DNA of 64,000 nt from Tetrahymena elliotti 4EA (lineage: Eukaryota > Ciliophora > Oligohymenophorea > Hymenostomatida > Tetrahymenidae). The stretch covers positions 231,878 to 295,877 of the forward strand of contig JH720327.1 of NCBI GenBank assembly GCA_000231825.2. Direction: 5' to 3'. Under the pieces are notes generated by a model. It was not told the origin of the DNA. It did not search any database and saw only the letters and a list, made by a program, of their open reading frames with translations. Of the stretch, positions 50,236-62,728 are shown piece by piece. The translations under genes were made by a program, and so were the position numbers. Position 1 is the stretch's first letter, and every line of letters begins with the position of its first letter.

Positions 50236-53200
50236 TCAAAGTGCAGTAACAGAAGGGGATTTTAACATTTCATTTTTCATATCGCAATCCATATCGACTT
50301 AAGAGAGGTTTTATAGGGTTTCTCTGTCGGTGAGGCATAGTGATTAATCAAGTTTATTAGCGCATTATCTGCTGAGCTATAATATTTATTCAGCGGTTTT
50401 AAAATATTCTTCTCCATCCATAGTTTAGAATCTAGGGGTTTTTTAGGTAAAGAAATCCTCTCCTACTTAAAGTCTATTGTTTATAGGAAGGGGAGCAGAG
50501 AGAGCATTTGAATCTTTGTTTATAACAACAGTGGAATCTCTGAGATTAGGGAACATAAAGACAGAAGTCATTTCTTTATCTGTATTGTTTGATGTTTTTT
50601 CAAGTAAATTAGTGAAAGAAGTATTTGGTTATTATTCGCTTTAGTATTCTGTTGAATTAGTAGGAGGAACACTAGCAGATAAATCTTGTGTCAATTTAGA
50701 TTCAATTGGTTAAGAATTTGGAGTGGGTTGTAAAAGCTTTGATCTGTAAAGATGAGAGTATTTTTTACTTATTTCTTCTACTCTTTTATATCTATTTTCA
50801 ATTTCTTTTAATTTATCGTATTAAATTTTTATAATACTATCCGAGTTGTCCTATTTGTTAACTTATAAATTAGAACGCTGTATTATAGTTCCGTCAGGTT
50901 TTTGTTTTGTACTGGACTCTTCTGAGATATATTAATTAGTGTTTTTAATTATAGGTTATTATTTTTGATAGCAACCGAAAGACTCTGATCCTACTGAATC
51001 AATTTTTTAAAAATTGGTTAATTGCTAATTGCTGCAATTTTTATTATTTATTATGACAACAGAGTCTTCTTTTTATGTATTTTCTTGGTAATCATTATTT
51101 TTGCTATAAACTGATGAAGATTGTAATGGAGTGTTACGTTCAATATAATAGCTTGAGTTGCTTCTTGTTCTGTAATCATATTTCTTTTCATTCATATTAT
51201 TTGTAATCTAACTTTCTTAATTAGAAGCTTCTTTGTATGACACAGAAAGAGACCTCTAAGATTTTTTGTTATCAGTCTCACCATTGTTTAATATTTTGCT
51301 TGTTATAAAATTATTTTCTTAATTAATATTTTATGTTTCTTCTTTTGGTAAAGTTTAAGATTCAAGAAGGTCGCTTTCAATAAAGCTCTCAACTTTCTTT
51401 ATTTTAATAATTTTTCTTTCTTAAATGTCATCCATATCTTTCTTGCATTGATTTTCTAAATTATGATCACTTGTCATAATAACAGAATTTTCAATATTAA
51501 TAGCTTCTAACATTTTTTATGGTTTATCTTCAAGACTCTCAGGATCAATTGAGATAGAATGGAATATACTCATACTTGATTTTTATATCTTTTCAACAGG
51601 CTTAGTAAATGTTGCAGATTATTATAGTCTATTTGGTGTACCTTTATAGTCTTCATATTCTTACTTTTATGATGTCTTAGGAGTCTCAGACTCTATTTAG
51701 TATTTATTACACTAAGTAGAGTATTTTAAATCTAAAAAGCTGGCCTTTGAGTATTAGCTAATAGAAGTAGAGATCTGACTATCTCTAATAGAAGCTTAAC
51801 CATCAAACAATTCTATTTTGTTTTTATTCAGAGAGTTCCTAAGTTATTCCTAGTAACTAGAAAGCTATGATTAGTATTCCTTTAATTCCTTTTTGTATTG
51901 CTCTATTTCCTCTTAAAAATTTTTCCTAAATAAAATAAATTTAAAAATAATTTAATTATTGTAAGAGGATAAATTTTATTCATAAAAAAAATCTAAAATT
52001 AATCAATTAACGAATAATATTCATTTCTGTTAATTCCTTTGCGAAAAAGCAAAAAAAATAATTTTTATGTTAAAAGAGAATATTTTAAAATAATCTATTT
52101 ATTTTTCTATTCTAATTCAAAATTAAATAAAAAATATAGACTTTTTTCTTGTATCCTTAAATTGTAAGCAATACTTATTTCTCAAATTTCATTTTTTATT
52201 TTTTAAAGATGAATCCATAAAAAAATAATTTTTTTATCTTTATTTCTTATTTCAGTTAAAAAATAATTCTAAATTTCCATTCAATTTAGAAATGAAGACT
52301 TTTGAGATTTTATTTGCGAATTGTAAGTTATTGGTTATTTTGTATGTTTATTTGATTAATTCAATGTCAATATCATACTAAAATAAGGATAAATTCATTT
52401 TTCTTTATACATTCAAAAAAAAATCATTTTAATCATTGAATTGTTCGCGATTTCTCATTAAAAAGAATTATTATTATTATAAAACTATTATCTCAGTGAC
52501 TTTTAATAACTAAAATTAATTTCAATTGAAAAAGAAGACTTTTCTTATTTATTTGTTACTTGTATTTAAATGATTTTATTTTAACTATCAAATACCAAGT
52601 TAATACATATTAAAAATGTATTTTTTATATTAGTTCAGCCTTTAATGTATTTTTAGATGAGTTAGACTCAAAAAATATTTTTTTAAAATTTAATTTCAGG
52701 ATGAATATTGTTTTAATTAATTAACTATTTAAAAATCTCTTAATTCAAATAAATATTTAGATTATATTTGCAAAGAAAATGTTTTTTTGTTGAAATTGCA
52801 AGAAAAATGATTTACTTTTCTGATTAAGTAGCTCTGTAGGATTTGACTGAGGACTATAAGTTAGATTCTTTGGAGTAAGCTGAAGAAGTTTAATAGTTTA
52901 AGACTTTAGAATAGCTTTCTTTTAATAGATTTTTTTCATCACTGACAGGTGATTCAAATGGAGCTGATCTTTTGTAGTAATTATTTTAGTTACGAGAGAT
53001 AAATCCACTATAACTTTATAGAGCATTGTTTTATGATCTTTCTTCAGTATTATATTATTCATTTTCTTTGGTAGGAGAATCTTATAGTTTTTTTAATTCC
53101 TACTTAGATATCTTTTGGCTTAAATACAATACTTCTTCCTTTATATTTAACATGTAAAAATTAATTTTTTACTAACAACAAATAATTGTACTTGTTTGTC

Positions 53201-53861
53201 ACTTTTGCTGGTTGATTCTCCTTTAAATGGGGTACAATATCTTACATGATCTGTTGTATAACGTAAATATTTTTGATTTATTTGCTGTTTGCTATCTCCT
53301 AGAGGTGATTCATTTTCTACCTTTTTGTCTGATTACTAAATTAATTAATCATTGAATGATTATGTATAACTGCGACTATGGTAAGAGGACTATCCTTTTT
53401 AAGGTGTTTAATATTTAGATTGATGAATAGATTGGGTCAGAGGAGACTATACTGAATCTTTTACTTAGCTAAAATTATTACTTTCATCAATATTGAGTGA
53501 AGTTTTAGACATTGATTTATCATTTCTTTCATCTCTTTTACTCTTTGAATCTAAATATTAATAATCTGTATATCTTGAATATATATTGGATATCTTTCTG
53601 TCTTAGACACTGGTCAGCTGTCTTCTGAAACTGGAACTAGTGCTGCTACCAAGTTTGTCTTATTCTCCATTATAATAACTCTTATGAAGATTACTCTGTT
53701 AATAGGCAAAAATAATTACTGACAGCCTAAAAATGTTTTATACTAATGAGAGGAATCTCAAATGAATGGCTTACATAATTAAAGTCTGAGCACCTAAGGG
53801 TGTTAGTTGTTTTGACTAATGCTGCTTAGGCTGAAGAATTTTGGACTTAGATTTATTTCAT
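50236..53861 (-). CDS. Ser/Gln-rich hypothetical protein with short coiled coils, about 867 residues
   Basis: Four exons: 53861-53775, 53695-53192, 53138-52816, 51925-50236, summing to 2604 nt with exact phases. Introns are 79, 53 and 890 bp. The start ATG at 53861 is the first in a frame that opens further upstream, so the true 5' end could lie higher. The N-terminal half is Ser/Tyr/Gln-rich (SSYHSRSYTQSF). Short coiled coils occur after the long intron (FQEEIEQYKKELKEYQSQL) and near 50790 (QYDKLKEIENRYKRVEEI). The rest is Ser/Thr/Lys-rich with many potential phosphorylation sites such as ETPKTSQ and TPNSQP. No known domain. Possibly a cytoskeletal or scaffold protein, by composition only. 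Confidence 0.7.
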
Positions 53862-55065
53862 TTTGTTTGCTGTTTTGTTTGCTTTTGAAAAAGTGATTGT
53901 TTGTTTCACTGCTGCAAATCTTTTGTATAACCCGAAATATTTTGATTTTGTTTTATTATTTATATAGTATTTTTGTATAGGTTTTTGACAATTTTTATTC
54001 AAGAAACTATTAGTATAAATAAATTATAAGAATCAATCTGATTCAATCAATTTTATTTTATTGGTAATAAATTATCATAAATCTTCTAATTCATTAATTT
54101 TTATTTCTAATAAATATATTATTCATCAAGTACTTCAATAAAATTATCTACAATTATTAACAAGCCCAAATACATTCATCTACAAACTTAAGTCTATTTT
54201 TTTGCCTTATTTCTATTTTATTTTATTCTAATTTAATTTCTTGCATTTCAGTTATTCAATTCTTTTTTTCATTTTTGCTTTTTTGTAAAAAATCAAGGAA
54301 ATAAATATATTGTAAAAAATATTATTTTATGAATAAAAAAAATATTTAGCTAGTTTAAAATTAAAATTTTTAAAAAATTTAAAAATAATAAATATCAATG
54401 AAAAATGAATGATGATTTTTTAAGACATTATGATATATATTTATTTAAAACTTTAACTATATTTTTAGCTTTAACATTAATTTAACTGAGCATTTTTATT
54501 GATTGGTTTATTTTAATTTAACTTATAGTCTTTTATTATTACTATTATTTTTTCATTAAACTAAAAATAAATTAAAATTTTAATCTAATTCATTCAAAAG
54601 TTCTTAAATGTAATTGGAAAATAATTGTTTAAATACATTTTTTAAATCCGTTTTTATAAAGCTTAGTTTTTTGGTTGAAAAAAATATAATTTAAAATTAA
54701 TGTTTTTGTTTAAAAAATTTTAAAATGTAAGAAATAGATTAATTTAATATTCTAGCAAAAAACTATTTTTATTTGTTTTATGCATTTAACAAAGAAGGTA
54801 GCCTTTTGAGATTTGAAAGGTAATTATTTAGTTTAAAAAACTGGTAATAAATTTTTCATCAAGCATTTTTTTTAGTTTATCAATTTGAATTAAAAATCTG
54901 ATTTGTATAATATAAACAATTCTATATACTCTAATATTAACACACTCCAAAATCATTTAAGGATTAATAATTTTTAAAGGGTTTGGAAACTGAAAGAAAG
55001 ATAGATAGTTAATAATTTAATTTATTAGATAAATAAATAGATAGATACTTAGATTAATTTATTAA
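53862..55065. other. Divergent intergenic region
   Basis: Lies between a minus-strand and a plus-strand gene start, so both promoters should be here. Part of 53870-54030 stays open in the frame of the upstream gene without an ATG, and may be an unrecognised 5' exon or leader. The rest is AT-rich and empty. Confidence 0.5.
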
Positions 55066-58000
55066 ATGGCATCGAGGTAAAAAAGTAGCAAAAAAAATCC
55101 TAACAATATAGATAAGCAGTACAATATGAGTATGCTGCTTTAATTTTAGTAGGAATAAGTAGAAAAACGCTACTCTTTGGAATACATTAATAGATAGAAA
55201 TATTCTTTCATAGCTATAATCTTATTTAATACTTTTCATATAGTTTATGGATTCTTAACTGCCACAAGTCTTACTTAAGTGCTTTACCCTGTATTGAGTT
55301 GGTTCATGATACTTTCGTTGCTGTTTTGCGTAGGGATCATGTACCTGCATAATTAATATTTCAAAAAAAATTTTATATTCCAGATTTTGATTCGTTTGAG
55401 TTCTATATATTTTTATTGTTCTCAGTACTTATGTGTAGATCTAATTGAAACAGGTAGGACAGCAACATATTATGCAAGTAGTGCTTTAGGAATTTCTATT
55501 CATATGATATTTACAAATATGCTTACAATTCCTCATTGGAAGGTGCATTTAATCTACAACTTTACTTCATTTTCTTTTGTTTAACTTGTAGTCTGTCTTT
55601 ATGATAACGATTCATCTCTCAAATTAAATTTAACATTCTTCGTTTTAGCTTAGGCGGGAATGTATATTTTTGCAGGTTTTTTTGAGAAGTTTATTCGTGA
55701 GTTTTGGATTCATCTTGATGTATCCAAGAAGCTATCTAATTAATTTTAGTTGCTGATCGATGAGCTCCCTTAGCCTTTGTTAATTATAGATTCCAATTTG
55801 GATGTTCATCTTTGCAATACAGGAGCTTAGTCTTTTTTCTAAACAATATTACCTGCAAGCTAATTAGAAGGAAATTACAAAAGTCCTAACAACCTATGCA
55901 AATTAATACATAGATTGAATCCTCCAGATTAAAAAATCATTGAAAATTTAGTCAATTAAGTAAAAGAAAATGATAAATTGTGCACAATTAACTTCCAAAA
56001 GAACGTTGCAGCATAATAAGCTGAACAGTTAGACAATAAATTACTCGATTTAACCTTCATAGGATCAAGTGTAAAATTAAAATTTTATTTTGTTAAAAAA
56101 ATCATTAAAATTTCTTCTAAAAAAAGATTTAATGGAAAACTCAAAAATGTGTTTTGCTGTAAATCCAACAAGCAGAAAGGGTTGTTGAAAAAGAGATTGA
56201 AAAAAATACAATTACAATTGAAAAAGTTTATGAAATAGAAGTAGCTTAAAAACCATCAAACAATAACAACAATCAAAATCTTGAAATTGAATAAGGGTTA
56301 AGTCAAGCATAAGGAGTCAGCAAAACTGGCCAAAATCTTATAGAATCAGAAGTTACTAGTATATAATTTATGTAAGCACAGCAACCACCAAGCAAGATTG
56401 GAAGAAACTTAAGTATAGTCGAGAATATCTATTCATTAACAATTCATGAAGAATCATCAAGAGATAAATCCAGCAAAAAGCAACAATATAAAATGACAAG
56501 CCCTGATCAATCCCCCATTAATTTCGTCTCTCCCCAAGATAAAATCATCGATGAATGTAATTAAAAATAAATAAAATAAAATAATAATGTTTAATTTAAA
56601 AAAAGCAACTCTATATTCAACTCATGATAACTCTGAAGGTGAAGTTAATATCAATATAGATGATGAGATTAACAAATAGTTCTCATTTCTTGAATCTGGA
56701 ATAACCAGTTTACTTACAAATATTATTTCTAAGATTCAAAACATTAAAGGCAAAAAAATTAATCTCTCTTTTGGTTCTTTAGAGAATTCTCCTAACTCAA
56801 GATAATAAAACGCAGGAAATTAAAATATTAATATTAATGGTAAATTATTAAATGCAATCAATTCCTCTTTGAATACAAGTTTCCTTCACCAACAACACAA
56901 AGAGCCTAACTCACCGTAAATTATTATATAAATTCATTAATCTTCATTGTTTGCTAAAAATAATTTATAAAAAGATATTAAATTTTTTGATTGCCCTAAA
57001 AATTCAACAAAAATGTCAAATAAAAAATTAATATTTTGTTTTTTTAAGTGAGAAAAATAAAAAGAAGAACAATGCATAAAGCGTTCAATAGATAATTGCT
57101 CTTTTGAAGGAATCCGATGGAATTCATCCAGTAAAAAATTAATATTTTTAGATATTTTTAATGTATTTATTTGGTATTGAATAGCCTTAAGGAAAGTAAC
57201 AAAATTAGAAAATAAACACTGCTTCAATAGGAGCAGAAGATGAAATTGTTATTGAGAGTGATACTGAAGATAACGCTTAAATTTAAAAATCAGGAGAAAT
57301 TGAAATTAAAGTAGCTCCTGTTATTTAATCAGTAAAAATCGAATATAAATATAATGAAAAATGTACTTTTATCTTTTTTGATGAATCATCAAATGGAAGA
57401 TTGACCATTCCTTATGCTACATATGAACTTCCTAATAAAATCCACACTTTTTCTAAAGGATAAGAGGCCTTTACCTTATATCTAGAGAATATACGCTCTT
57501 AAACTTTATTCCATTTTATGATTTTAGGAATAGAAGCTACTAATGGAATTACTGGACTATAAGTTATGAATTAAATCAGAAATTATGAAAAAGAAAACTC
57601 AGTCCCTCGCACGTAAAAATTAACAAAATTATCTTGAAAAAAATTAAATATTTACATAAATATGGAGATAAACCTGAAGGTTTTACTAATAAAAAACAGA
57701 TGATACAATCAGTTTATATATTCATTTCATTTTTCAAATATTTTTTTTAATTAAAAATTAGATTTTTAGTTGCCTCTTTTAATTCTGTTGGAGGAGAAGT
57801 TGGTGGATAAACTAAATCAGTTGATACTTATCTTTTCTAAGGATTTGACAAAGCTTTTGAAAAGCCTCTTAACAGAGATATCATAAATGGTTTGCTAAGA
57901 GAAAGATAAAATCCTGATATTACATGTAAAAATAATAGAAATTATTTTATTCTTTTTAAATTTATGAATATAAATTAATATAAAAGTTGCCTCTAAAGAA

Positions 58001-60861
58001 GATTATGAGCCTAAATATAGCTTTTTTGAGAAATTTACCATTTTGATATGTGATGATGTTATTTAAACTTCTATGATGGTGAAAGAATATGTTGCATAAA
58101 ATAATGTTGAAGTTGAGATAGCTAAAAGTGAAAAATCATTTATTAATTCTTATCTTCAATCAATTGAATCTGGAAAACTCTATCAGATTGTAATGATTGC
58201 AATAAATTCCAACTAAATGTCTGGAATAGAGCTAGTCAAAAAGATAAGAGAATATGAAGCAGAAAAGAAAGCAAAGAAAACGTAAATTTCATTTCAATTA
58301 TTTTATTGAAAATATTAAATTTATTTTCATTTTAAAGTTATATTGTTGGAATGTTTAAGCAATTAAATGAAACTATTGCAAATGGATAGAAATAAAATAG
58401 TCCTGAAAAGTACAAGGATGAAGGTTTTGATGAAGTTATTCTTAAGCCTTTGTAACGCAGTTAAGTAATTGATTTAGTTGAAAGAATCAAAAAAGAAATA
58501 TTTGAATATAGAGATGATCTTTCACATAAAAGTTCAGTGAATTCTTCTATGATGAAATCACCTCCTCTTAAATAAAAATCTTCTTCTTAAATCAGCCATG
58601 AAAAACTCCCCTCTATAAGCTAAATTCTTATGTCTGATAAAATAAAGAAAAGACAAATGACTTTAGAAGAACTTGAAGAGTTAGAAATGAATGGACCTAG
58701 TTTACTTACCAAAGTTAAACAAGCTGGTATAAAGTTTGGAGAGTCCTCTCTAAATGAAAACAATTCCTCTCAAAACACTATTCAATAAAAACAATAAGAA
58801 TAAAAACCACCTGCTTAGTAATAGAATGAAGATTTGAAGACTTCAAATTTGAAAAATCCATTAAATCCTTAACAAAAGCAATTCTATAATTAGCAAGCAG
58901 CATAGTCAAAGTAGGAGTAAGAGAGTTTGGATGATTTGGAATTGAAACAAGCATTTAAAGTATTTAACAAGGCTAAATTATAAGGTGTTTAAATAGAATC
59001 AGATAAATCTGAAAATAACACACCTGCATTCAGAGACTAATAACCTAAAACGAATTTTAATTAAGAATAATCAAAGCTATTAGAAGATAAGGAATTAAGT
59101 GCATTGAATAACATGTTCAGTAAGGTGAAAGGAATTAAAATTGAAACTGAAAAACCTTAGTAGACAGCTAGCGTTAGTTAGCCTTAGCAGGCAAGTCTTT
59201 CTCAAATTTCAGAAATAGATGAGTTAGACATATTTAAGAAAATTAAAGATAAAGGAGTTAGATTTGGAGTAGATTCTGAAAAAAGAGAATCACCAAGTTA
59301 AACATAAAATTTTGACAATTAAAGTGATACTCTTAGTTAGAAACCACATCTTTATAATGGTGACAAATAAAGCAACAAGAGCTCACCTGGACAGTCATCT
59401 TAAAGCAACTTGAATAAAATTAGCAAGCTGGAATTGAGTGAAAAATTTGCTAAATTTGATTAAATTAAATCAAAAGGATAATAATAAAAGTAATAGGAAG
59501 ATAACTCTGCTTTAATTAAATAGCCTACCAACAATTAAGCTAATAATTAAGATTAACAAAAACGTTCAAGCTTCAGTAATCAATCTTAAATGATGATTAA
59601 ATAAGAATTTATTAGGGGTTCTCTTCAAAAAAGTTAAAGTTAATTAAAAACATCTCCAATCCAAAGCTTTAAAGGACATCCTAACTAGCAAATTTAAATA
59701 CCATAAACTATTAAGTAAGTTGAAGTGTTTAAATATGAGGAAAAACCAACTTTCTTAGTCATGGAAGATTCTTCATTAGTTTAAACGAATGTCAGCTTCA
59801 TGAAATATGATATTCCAAAAGTTTTAGAATCAACAACAAATGGAGAAGCCACTATAGAAAAATACATGAATAAAATTAAATAAAATACTCTCTATCATTT
59901 CATTATAGTGGGTATGAATACATAGAAAGGTTTAAATGGTTTTGAAGTCTTGAAAAAAATACGTGATTATGAAAGAGATAATAATGTACCAAGAACGTAA
60001 TTAATAAATATTTTTAGATATCAATTTAATTTTGTTTTATTTTAATAGTTATTTGATAGCTTCATTTAATGCTGTTAGCTCCCAAATTGGTGGAATGACA
60101 TACAGCAAAGAAAATTTCACTTTTAAAGGTTTTGATGATGCTATTGAAAAGCCAATCAAATCTACAGAGATGAATGCCATTTTGAAATCAAGAGCAAATT
60201 CATAAATTGTTTGTAAATTTAAACTAAAAAATGTAAGAAAAATTAACAATTTTTAAACAAAATAGATTCATAAAATGAATCTAAATCATTTAGATTCTAT
60301 GATACCTTTACTGTTCTTGTATGCGATGACTAGGAAAGCATATCAATTGCATTATTTACCTCCTCAATAAATAAAAAATACAATGAGTATTTCGATTATT
60401 GTTGGAATGGATAATCTTTGTTTGATAAATACATGAGTTCAGTTGATAGTGGAAGAATCTTTTAAGTTATTCTTACTCAAGTTAAACCACTAATTATCTT
60501 AAAAAAGAATAATCCTATTAAACCTGATTTATCTAGAAAAGACAAGACAACATAACCTGTCAAAGAAGAAGAAAAAGAATAGATTATTCAAGAAGATGCA
60601 GTACAAAAAATCAGAACATATGAAAAAGAAAACAAAATTCCTCCAAGGTAAAAAAAAGCTTAGTATTCATTTATTTAAACTTATTAATATTATTAAAATA
60701 GCTATATAGTCGGTTTTATGAGAATTAATTCTAAAAACTAATCAACTGTTCAAGAACTTAAAACTCAAGGATATAATGACATTATTGATGTCCAAATCGG
60801 AGAAGAAGAATTATATAAATTATTAACTAAATTAAAACTCACCCTTAAATTATAAGCATGA
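55066..60861 (+). CDS. Membrane PAS protein with four degenerate response-regulator receiver domains
   Basis: Twelve exons: 55066-55329, 55384-56070, 56127-56556, 56606-57014, 57049-57130, 57185-57612, 57762-57925, 57987-58281, 58338-59996, 60049-60212, 60266-60647, 60702-60861; 5124 nt, 1707 residues. The intron 57015-57048 (34 bp) is the weakest. About five membrane helices lie within residues 55-210, followed by a PAS-like segment (ELPQPLLIIDSNLDVHLCN) and low complexity. Four receiver-like domains follow at about 684-820, 824-945, 1388-1525 and 1535-1707. They keep the first-strand acidic cluster (FIFFDE, ILICDD, FLVMED, VLVCDD), and three keep the KP motif (EKPL, LKPL, EKPI). All lack the phospho-accepting Asp (ILGIEATNG, MIAINSNQ, IVGMNTQKG, ILTQVKP). 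No histidine-kinase core was found. Probably a sensor or scaffold without phosphotransfer. Confidence 0.8.
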
Positions 60862-61820
60862 AATATTATCATTTTCTATTTAAAATTGTAAATTTGTTTT
60901 ATTCATATTATTGTAAAAGCTATTTACATTTTTGAATCACTTAGTAATATAAATCTATTAATTCAATCTTTTGTATGTGGTAATTGTTTGCTTTCTTTAG
61001 AAATTAACAAATTTTCAATTAATCCTTTTGTTCTACAAGAGATAATAACAATTTCTTCTTCAAATACTTTTTTTCATAAAAATCTTTAAATAATTCAACT
61101 TGTTTTCATCTCATCAAAAAGCTTTTCTCACTTTTCATTTTAGATTGATTTCTTTAATAAATCTACAAGTATCTGAAACATATTTTTAAAAACTATCTCC
61201 TGTTCTGCAATGAAAAAAGAATCTAAAAATGTAAATTCTAATAATTGTTCTCTTCATATTAATTTAAAAAATAACAAATATCTTTTTTAACAAATTGAAA
61301 ATTAATAAGTATTTACAATCTTTCATCTCATTTTTTAAGCAATAAACAAAGAAAAAATCATAAATTTGTTATATTTTTCTAAGTTTCTTATTTTATGATT
61401 AAAGTGTCTCTTAACTTATCTTATATCCTTAAAACTTTCTGAAATTTGTTTATCTAATACCCCAAGTAAGTATAATCACCATTTATATTTTACTCAAGGT
61501 CATAAAAGATCTTCAAAAGAGTGATTAAGTTTATTATAAATTTTTAACCTTTTCATTTTTAGGATGAAATCTAAAATTTATTTTCTATGTAAAAAAAAAC
61601 CACAAAAAGGTAAAAATTTTAGTTTATAAAATATTAATCTTTAATTTTCTCAATGAAAATTAAAAATCATGAAAATTAATTATTCTGTCTAGAAACATAG
61701 TTTATCATAAGTTATATTTACATTTATATATATGGATTTACTTGTTATTTTTCTTCTTTAAATTTTTTTTTACAGAAATTTTTTTATAATCATTAAAAAA
61801 AAATTAATTAATTAAAAATT
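60862..61820. other. Intergenic region
   Basis: AT-rich spacer between two plus-strand loci; nothing coding, repeated or structured was seen. Confidence 0.55.
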
Positions 61821-62232
61821 ATGGAGAAAATAGAAGAGGAAACTATTAAACAGTTTTATCTGGTAAGTAATGCTAAATCCCAACTAAAACAGTTATGAGT
61901 GCTATGAATTTTCTTCAAACTAAATAGTATGAGGCAAAATAGCTTGTTAATTTAGAAGGATAAGCTCTTGTACTCAAAGCTATTGATACTTCTAATGAAA
62001 GAGAAGTTGCTGTCAAATTAATGATAATACGAGACTAAGCATCATTAAATTAAACTTAAATAGAGTTTCAAATTTCTTAAGAATTTAATCATAAAAACAT
62101 AAACAAGCCTATTACTTAGTTTTATGATTAAGATAATGAAATCTTATTTATTGTTTCTGAATTTTGTGAATTTGGAAATCTTAATGACTATATTTTCAAA
62201 TTTAAATTGACCAAAGGTGAAATTATTCAATT
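61821..62232 (+). pseudogene. Decayed, truncated copy of the downstream kinase-MORN gene
   Basis: Starts ATGGAG in the same context as the gene 908 bp downstream and follows it closely (shared IPTKTVMSA, NFL-TKQY, QALVLKAID, VAVKL, FYDQDNEIL, VSEFCEFGNL, LTKGEII). A one-base deletion near 61862 shifts the frame after about 14 codons. The first glycine-loop residues are changed (LEGQALVL against LGGQGLVL). Homology stops after the hinge region at about 62232, so the catalytic loop, DFG and MORN part are missing. After the shift the frame stays open to about 62640 but becomes AT-rich nonsense. A truncated duplication that has lost function is the simplest reading. Confidence 0.8.
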
Positions 62233-62728
62233 TGATTGTAAATTTAAAAGAAAGTATAGAATTTAATTTAAAAAAAAACATAATTAAAAATTATCAATAT
62301 CAATTTATATTCTCTCAACTATCAAAAAAATATTTAAAAGCTTGTAATATTCTTAAAAAATAATTAATTATTATTTTTAAATTTTTTTATAAATAGTTAA
62401 ATTATTTTATGTATTTGAGATGTTTGCTATTTTTATTTATAATTTTAATGATTTTGAGGAACATTCATAAAAATTAATTATTTAAAACTAAATTTTTAAA
62501 AATCTGAAAAACATTTGTGATTAAAAATTCAATCAATATCTTTTCAATATTGTATTTTTTTTTCATGATTTTACTTATTAATTTTAAGATTAGAGAATAC
62601 TATTTACAAAGGATTTAGAATATTTAGTTTGAATTATTTGTGAAGTGTAGTTTAAATATTATATATTACTTATTTCTACTATTGATATTTAACAATATTC
62701 AGAAGAATAAATAGATTAATTAAAAATC
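62233..62728. other. Spacer between kinase copies
   Basis: AT-rich sequence after the end of the truncated copy. The last bases before the next ATG (ATTAATTAAAAATCATGGAG) resemble those before the first copy, so the 5' flank was probably duplicated with the gene. Confidence 0.55.

Noticed and set aside
53151..53153. Minus-strand ATG at 53153 as the start of the Ser/Gln-rich gene
   Set aside because: It lies within the phase-0 intron 53139-53191. Upstream exons continue the same protein in frame.
56937..57227. Minus-strand open frame opposite the pseudo-receiver gene
   Set aside because: Antisense of exons 4-6 of the plus-strand gene; no protein features and no consistent splice borders.
61852..61895. 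Intron explaining the frame loss in the first kinase copy
   Set aside because: A GTAAGT occurs at the break, but the only near AG gives a segment of about 30 nt and leads straight into TGA; the one-base deletion seen by aligning with the second copy explains the shift.
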